Origin: UBA1672 sp964352375
Lineage (GTDB): Bacteria; Pseudomonadota; Alphaproteobacteria; Micavibrionales; Micavibrionaceae
DNA length: 9,835 nt
Assembly (NCBI GenBank): GCA_964352375.1
Contig: CAYGSA010000069.1
Coordinates: 1-9,835, forward strand
Direction of reading: 5' to 3'
The translations under genes were made by a program, and so were the position numbers. Below the pieces are notes generated by a model. The model was not told where the DNA came from and made no database searches. It saw nothing but the letters and a program-made list of their open reading frames with translations. Below, one piece after another: positions 5,261 through 9,835 of this stretch. Position 1 is the first letter of the stretch, and each line of letters begins with the position of its first letter.

Positions 5261-6403
5261 ATGATGTCAGATGACAATAATAAAGGTGGCAGAAAAAACC
5301 CTTGGGGCGACGGCAAAAAATCGCGCGGCAACAAGGGACAAAATAATCCATGGGGATCATCAAACGGCTCTGGAGGTGGTGGCCGTGGCAACGAACCAAA
5401 AGATTTAGATGATTTGATAAAAAATGCCCAAAATAATCTGCGTGAAGCTCTTCCAGGCAATATGAATAGCGGCTTATTTATTATTCTCCTCATCGCTGGC
5501 GCTATCCTCCTTTGGCTCGCCAGCGGATTTCACATAATCAACCCAGGCGAACATGGCGTCATTCAACGTTTCGGCGCATATTCCTCGACCCAAGACACAG
5601 AAGGTTTGGGCTATCACTTCCCTGCCCCAATCGAGAGTATTAATAAAGTCAACGTCAACGAACAACGAAGCATGACAATCGGTGTCGCCGAAAGCATGAA
5701 CAAACAAGGGAACAGCAGAGGCTCTTTCACAGTGCCCGACGAAAGCCTCATGCTCACAGCAGACCGAAACATCGTTGATCTCACAATGACAATTCAATGG
5801 GACATCAAATCGGCAAAAGATTATCTCTTCGAAATTGAGGATCAAGAAAACACAATTAAAAAAGTGACTGAAAGTGCCATACGCGAAGTTGTGGGTCAGA
5901 CAGAGATGTTCCCAATCATAACAACAGGCCGTGATGCCATCGCCACACGCGTAAAAGAAATCATTCAAGAAAATCTTGATGAGTATAACTCAGGCGTAAA
6001 CATCAAACAGGTACTGATCAAAAAAGCAGAGGTTCACCCAAACGTCCAAAGCGCCTTTCAAGACGTTCAGTCTGCGCTTCAGGATGCTGAAAACACACAA
6101 AACATCGCCCGCGCCTACCGTGAAGAAATTCTTCCCGTTGCCCGCGGCGAAGCATCCAAACTCCTTCAAAAAGCAGAGGGGTACAAACAATCCAAAATCG
6201 CACAGGCTACAGGGGACGCAGACCGCTTCCGCTCTGTTTACAAAGCATACTTAAGCGGCAAAGATGTAACCAAAGAGCGTATTTTCATCGAAACAATGGA
6301 AAGCGTGCTCTTTAACGCCGAGAAGATCATAATCGATAGTAGTGCAGGATCAGGCGGCGTAGTGCCTTACCTCCCGCTCAACGAACTTCAAAATAAGAAA
6401 TAA
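5261..6403 (+). CDS. hflK: HflK, membrane SPFH protein (FtsH modulator)
   Basis: HflK with HflC forms a large cage-like complex around the membrane protease FtsH and limits its action on membrane proteins. The 380 residues start with a cytoplasmic Gly/Asn-rich tail (1-66) holding two NPWG motifs, usual for HflK. One transmembrane segment follows (about 71-90, GLFIILLIAGAILLWLASGF), then the periplasmic SPFH domain from INPGEHGVIQRFG and a coiled-coil region rich in Ala, Glu and Lys (about 265-320). The end VVPYLPLNEL is typical of the family. The start has tandem ATGs (5261 and 5264) and no strong Shine-Dalgarno (AGAAGTGA). hflC begins 13 bases after the stop codon, so the two are surely cotranscribed. 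Confidence 0.96.
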   Translation: MMSDDNNKGGRKNPWGDGKKSRGNKGQNNPWGSSNGSGGGGRGNEPKDLDDLIKNAQNNLREALPGNMNSGLFIILLIAGAILLWLASGFHIINPGEHGVIQRFGAYSSTQDTEGLGYHFPAPIESINKVNVNEQRSMTIGVAESMNKQGNSRGSFTVPDESLMLTADRNIVDLTMTIQWDIKSAKDYLFEIEDQENTIKKVTESAIREVVGQTEMFPIITTGRDAIATRVKEIIQENLDEYNSGVNIKQVLIKKAEVHPNVQSAFQDVQSALQDAENTQNIARAYREEILPVARGEASKLLQKAEGYKQSKIAQATGDADRFRSVYKAYLSGKDVTKERIFIETMESVLFNAEKIIIDSSAGSGGVVPYLPLNELQNKK

Positions 6404-6416
6404 GAAAGCAAATATC

Positions 6417-7358
6417 ATGAACACCAAAGTCGTTATCTTATTTATCGTATTGGCCATAGCCCTTCTTGTCGGCTCACAATCATTCTTCATCGTCGATGAA
6501 ACGGAGCAAGCCATCGTCCTACAACTTGGCCAGCCAAAAGGAGAGCCACGCGGACCAGGCATACACTACAAAACCCCGTTTGTACAAAATGTCCGCTATT
6601 TTGACCGTCGTATTCTCTCAATCGATCCACGCCCCGAACAAGTTGTTATCTCGAGCGCAAATATCGCGAAAAAGCAAGATACGAGTGCAGAAGAAGAAAA
6701 TACAGAAGAAGACCGTCCAGGCATTGAAAGCGTAAGTGGTGAACCCATTATCGTCGACACCTTCGCACGTTACCGTATCGTCGATCCCCTTCAATTTCTC
6801 AAAACGCTGACAAATGTCCGGAATGCAAACATACGTCTAGAAGCCATATTAAACGAATCCACCCGCTCCGTATTGGGTGAGACCACACTCCCACAAATTT
6901 TGTCCAAAGAGCGTACAGAAATCATGGCAAAAATTCGTTCGCGTGTAGGTACTAAAATCCAGCAAGATAAACTCGGAATAGACCTTGTTGACGTGCGTAT
7001 CGTTCGTGCGGACCTGACACCGAAGTTGCTCGCCTCAACAGTGAAACAAATGAACTCGGAGCTGAACGAACGTGCAACAGAGCGCCGATCCAAAGGGAAA
7101 GAGCAAGCCTTAGAAATAACCTCAAAAGCAGAAAAAGAGCGCACAATCATCCTTGCTGAAGCTGAACGTGATGCACAAATCATCCGTGGCCAAGGCGACG
7201 AACAAGCCATTAAAACTTACGCCAAAGCCTTCAATGTGGACAAAGAGTTTTACTCATTCATTCGCTCTATGGAGGCCTACGAAAAAACCATGGCAAATCC
7301 TCAAACACGCTTGATTTTATCACCTGATAGCGAGTTCTTTAAGCATTTCAAAGACTAA
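6417..7358 (+). CDS. hflC: HflC, membrane SPFH protein (FtsH modulator)
   Basis: This is the partner of HflK in the HflKC-FtsH complex. The 313-residue protein has an N-terminal transmembrane anchor (about 4-21) and an SPFH domain from FFIVDETEQAIVLQLGQP. A helical region LNERATERRSKGKEQALEI...AEAERDAQIIRGQGDEQA (about 219-263) precedes the terminal KAFNVDKEFYSFIRSMEAYE (about 268-287). One oddity is an inserted, strongly acidic stretch at about 81-108 (AKKQDTSAEEENTEEDRPG), where E. coli HflC has only a short turn before the strand IVDTFARYRI. It would project from the periplasmic side of the complex. The ribosome binding region is A-rich (AAGAAAG). htrA starts 18 bases after the stop. Confidence 0.95.
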   Translation: MNTKVVILFIVLAIALLVGSQSFFIVDETEQAIVLQLGQPKGEPRGPGIHYKTPFVQNVRYFDRRILSIDPRPEQVVISSANIAKKQDTSAEEENTEEDRPGIESVSGEPIIVDTFARYRIVDPLQFLKTLTNVRNANIRLEAILNESTRSVLGETTLPQILSKERTEIMAKIRSRVGTKIQQDKLGIDLVDVRIVRADLTPKLLASTVKQMNSELNERATERRSKGKEQALEITSKAEKERTIILAEAERDAQIIRGQGDEQAIKTYAKAFNVDKEFYSFIRSMEAYEKTMANPQTRLILSPDSEFFKHFKD

Positions 7359-7376
7359 TATCATAAGGATCATACG

Positions 7377-8879
7377 ATGAAAAAATATGCATATATCTTT
7401 CATGTAACGGCTGTCCTCGCCCTCCTCCCGACCCCTAAAAGCATCGCAAAAGAACCGACGCCCACTTTATCTGAACCACAAACACCTGCGGTGCAAATGA
7501 TCCCCGCCAGCTTCGCAGACATTGCAGAGAAACTATCTCCCGCCGTTGTAAACATATCCTCAACACAAAAATCAATTGCGCCAAAAGACTTTCCCGAAAT
7601 GCCTCAATTCCCAGAAGGCTCACCATTCGAAGATTTCTTCGAAGATTTTATGGATCGCCGCGGCGGTGGAGCGCCCATCACACCACAATCCGCACTGGGC
7701 TCAGGCTTCGTGATCGACGCAGAAAAAGGCTACATCATCACCAACAACCACGTAATTAAGGGCGCAGAAAATGTACGCGTCACCTTCACAGACGAAACAA
7801 CCGTTGATGCAACAATCATTGGGACAGACGAAAAAACCGATATTGCTGTCCTGCAAGTGGACACAAAAGACCTCAAACTCAACCAAGTCCCCTTCGGCGA
7901 TAGCAATATGCTGCGCGTCGGCGACTGGACACTGGCTATTGGGAACCCGTTCGGCCTTGGCGGCTCCGTTACTGCGGGCATCGTCTCTGCCCGCGCCCGC
8001 GACATTAATTCAGGACCATACGACGATTACATTCAAACAGATGCCTCTATAAACCGTGGAAACTCAGGCGGTCCTCTTTTCAACATGCGAGGCGAAGTAA
8101 TCGGTATTAATACCGCAATCTTTAGCCTAACAGGAGGATCAGTTGGCATTGGATTTTCGATCCCCTCCGCCCTCGCACAGCCTGTCATTAATCAAATCAT
8201 AAAATACGGGCGCACGCGTCGTGGCTGGCTTGGCGTACGCATCCAAACCGTCACAGATGAAATAGCCGAAAGCCTTGGCCTAAAAAACGCACGAGGCGCA
8301 TTGATCGCAAGCGTTAACGACAACGGCCCAGCAGAAAAATCTGGTCTCAAGGCAGGCGACATCATTCTTTCAATTAACGATCAAGACATCAAAGAAATGA
8401 AAATGCTTCCGCGCATCGTTGCCGAAAACGATGTTGGCTCCGACGCAAAAGTAACCTACTGGCGTGACGGAAAAGAACAAGAAACCAGCGTCAAAATTGG
8501 AGAGCTTGAAAAAGCAGAAGAGAATGGATTAATTGAAACAGCCTCAAAATCCTCTCGCACAGAGGGCTTTAAAATCGAATCTGTCGGCCTTACACTGAAA
8601 CCAATGAACAACACAATTCGCTCGGAATTCGGTATTCCATCATCTGTTCACGGTGTTTTCATCTCGAATGTCATCCCAGGATCTGAAGCCGAAAAGAAAG
8701 GCCTGCAAGCAGGTATGATAATAATAGATGTAAACCAACAACCAGTAAAACAACCAGAAGAAATACAAGAAATAATAATTAGCCAGCAAAAAAATAAAAA
8801 GAGAACAATATTATTATTTGTAGAAAAAGCAGGAAACAAGGAATTCATAGGCCTTAGCCTGCCTCCCAGCAAAGAATGA
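7377..8879 (+). CDS. DegP/HtrA (Do family) periplasmic serine endoprotease
   Basis: Members of this family degrade or refold damaged proteins in the periplasm. The 500-residue protein begins with a signal peptide (MKKYAYIFHVTAVLALLPTP, cut probably near residues 24-25). The trypsin-like domain has the full triad: H125 in TNNHV, D155 in KTDIAVLQV, and S230 in RGNSGGPLF. Two PDZ domains follow (about 283-375, from RRGWLGVRI, and about 397-485). A Pro/Phe/Glu-rich stretch (71-100) corresponds to the LA loop. Length and two PDZ domains fit DegP/DegQ; sequence alone does not separate them, so no symbol is given. The start has a clear AAGGA seven bases ahead. The last 55 or so codons become markedly A/T-rich. 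It overlaps miaA by four bases (ATGA). Position right after hflKC is common in Alphaproteobacteria and links two envelope proteolysis systems. Confidence 0.95.
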   Translation: MKKYAYIFHVTAVLALLPTPKSIAKEPTPTLSEPQTPAVQMIPASFADIAEKLSPAVVNISSTQKSIAPKDFPEMPQFPEGSPFEDFFEDFMDRRGGGAPITPQSALGSGFVIDAEKGYIITNNHVIKGAENVRVTFTDETTVDATIIGTDEKTDIAVLQVDTKDLKLNQVPFGDSNMLRVGDWTLAIGNPFGLGGSVTAGIVSARARDINSGPYDDYIQTDASINRGNSGGPLFNMRGEVIGINTAIFSLTGGSVGIGFSIPSALAQPVINQIIKYGRTRRGWLGVRIQTVTDEIAESLGLKNARGALIASVNDNGPAEKSGLKAGDIILSINDQDIKEMKMLPRIVAENDVGSDAKVTYWRDGKEQETSVKIGELEKAEENGLIETASKSSRTEGFKIESVGLTLKPMNNTIRSEFGIPSSVHGVFISNVIPGSEAEKKGLQAGMIIIDVNQQPVKQPEEIQEIIISQQKNKKRTILLFVEKAGNKEFIGLSLPPSKE

Positions 8880-9751
8880 ACAATAAACAAACAATCCATA
8901 TCATCGCTGGCCCCACCGCCAGCGGTAAATCTGCGCGGGCAATCGAACGTGCAGAAAAATCAAACGGCGTCATCATCAATTGCGATTCCTTACAAATTTA
9001 TGACGGCCTTCAAATTCTAACTGCGCAACCATCACCCGAAGACCTCAAAAAAACGCCCCATAAACTCTACAGCCACCTCCACCCAAACCAAGCTTGCTCA
9101 GCAGGAAATTGGCGCGAGCTGGTTGAACCCCTTATCCATAAAACCCTAAATGAGGGCAAAATACCTATCATCGTGGGTGGCTCTGGCCTCTATATTCGCG
9201 CTCTAACAGATGGCCTCTCACCCATGCCAGATGTGCCGCAAGACGTACGCAAGGCTGCAATGGAAATATATGATAAACTCGGCGCCGAAGAATTCTACAA
9301 ACAACTCAAGAAACGCGACCCCGAAATGGCCGCACGGTTTCACGTCAATCATAAGGCACGACTTGTACGCGCATGGGAAGTCCTGGACGCAACAGGAAAA
9401 AGTTTGGCAGAGTGGCAAAAATTAACGCGCCTAAAACCACCCGAAAACTGGGATTTTAAAATCGAGGTCATCATCCCGGAACGCGCAATTCTTCATCAAC
9501 GCTGCAATGATCGTTTCGAATGGATGCTGGAAAACGGGGCACTAGAGGAGACAGAAGATTTTTCAAAACGAACCGACTTAAATCATAACATCCCCATGCT
9601 CAAAGCCCTCGGCTACCGTGAGCTTCTAAACTATATCAACGGAGAAACTTCAAAAGAAACCGCCATAGAAAAAGCCCAGGCGCGCACACGCCAATACGCT
9701 AAACAACAGGTTACATGGTTCAGAAATCAAATTCTAAACAAAACAGACTAA
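8876..9751 (+). CDS. miaA: tRNA dimethylallyltransferase
   Basis: MiaA transfers a dimethylallyl group to N6 of adenosine-37 in tRNAs that read codons starting with U, improving decoding. The 291 residues include the P-loop GPTASGKS (12-19), the base-contacting D37 in CDSLQIYDGL, TAQP (49-52), PHKLYSHL (61-68), and VGGSGLYIRAL (100-110). DPEMAARFHVNHKARLVRAWEV (148-169) and RTRQYAKQQVTWFRN (270-284) complete the family pattern. The length is slightly shorter than E. coli MiaA (316) but all signature blocks are present. ATG 8876 overlaps the htrA stop (ATGA), and no separate strong ribosome binding site is seen, so translation is probably coupled to htrA. Confidence 0.96.
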   Translation: MNNKQTIHIIAGPTASGKSARAIERAEKSNGVIINCDSLQIYDGLQILTAQPSPEDLKKTPHKLYSHLHPNQACSAGNWRELVEPLIHKTLNEGKIPIIVGGSGLYIRALTDGLSPMPDVPQDVRKAAMEIYDKLGAEEFYKQLKKRDPEMAARFHVNHKARLVRAWEVLDATGKSLAEWQKLTRLKPPENWDFKIEVIIPERAILHQRCNDRFEWMLENGALEETEDFSKRTDLNHNIPMLKALGYRELLNYINGETSKETAIEKAQARTRQYAKQQVTWFRNQILNKTD

Positions 9752-9769
9752 TCCACTTTTTTCGAATAA

Positions 9770-9799
9770 CTGACTGTAATTACTCGTCTATCTCATAAT
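9770..9799 (+). promoter_or_regulatory. Possible promoter for a gene beyond the window
   Basis: CTGACT (9770-9775) and CATAAT (9794-9799), 18 bases apart, match four and five positions of the -35 and -10 consensus. They lie in the 84 bases after miaA and face out of the window. No terminator for miaA was recognised here. Confidence 0.3.
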
Positions 9800-9835
9800 A
9801 GCCGCAATGCTTGAAAACAACTTCAGATAGCTTTT

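Noticed and set aside
5474..5968. 164-residue minus-strand open frame inside hflK
   Set aside because: Antisense to a conserved SPFH gene, Cys/His/Phe-rich, with no family resemblance.
9807..9830. Seven-codon frame MLENNFR as a leader peptide for a downstream operon
   Set aside because: It has no run of regulatory codons, no ribosome binding site and lies at the predicted transcription start; the downstream gene is not visible.

Overview
The window looks like an ordinary chromosomal segment of an alphaproteobacterium with moderate GC content. Two independent signs support this. The tmRNA gene is circularly permuted (two-piece), the form typical of Alphaproteobacteria. The thyA / folA / hflK-hflC-htrA / miaA neighbourhood is also a familiar alphaproteobacterial arrangement. 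Genus cannot be decided from the sequence; no mobile element, CRISPR array, rRNA or tRNA was seen.

Layout. At 1-930 (minus strand) lies a pirin-family cupin gene, followed at the very edge by the probable start of another minus-strand gene. The stretch 930-1447 has no protein gene; it holds a two-piece ssrA (tmRNA) on the minus strand with its own promoter. At 1448-2401 (minus) is a DUF1194-type von Willebrand A protein with a near-consensus promoter. On the plus strand follow thyA (2609-3403) and an AT-rich folA (3549-4088). A convergent Mrp/ApbC P-loop ATPase gene (4128-5168, minus) comes next. From 5261 to 9751 a compact plus-strand run encodes hflK, hflC, a DegP/HtrA-type periplasmic protease and miaA. 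A possible promoter lies after miaA, facing out of the window.

How the genes work together. ThyA makes dTMP and releases dihydrofolate, which FolA reduces back to tetrahydrofolate. HflK and HflC form the membrane SPFH complex that restrains FtsH, and the HtrA protease acts on the periplasmic side, so hflK-hflC-htrA is an envelope protein quality-control operon. miaA (tRNA A37 isopentenylation) overlaps htrA by four bases and is probably co-translated with it. tmRNA is a further quality-control element: it rescues stalled ribosomes and tags their products for proteolysis.

The most notable observation is in the tmRNA. Its tag reading frame appears to be an in-frame tandem duplication: two 11-codon modules, each beginning with (A/G)NDNFA, give a 23-residue tag with two NDNFA elements and two possible resume codons. 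Other points are a non-canonical T-loop in the tmRNA acceptor piece, a signal-peptide-less DUF1194 protein with a large insertion, an acidic insertion in HflC, a shortened N-terminal domain in Mrp, and overlapping inverted repeats around the folA promoter.
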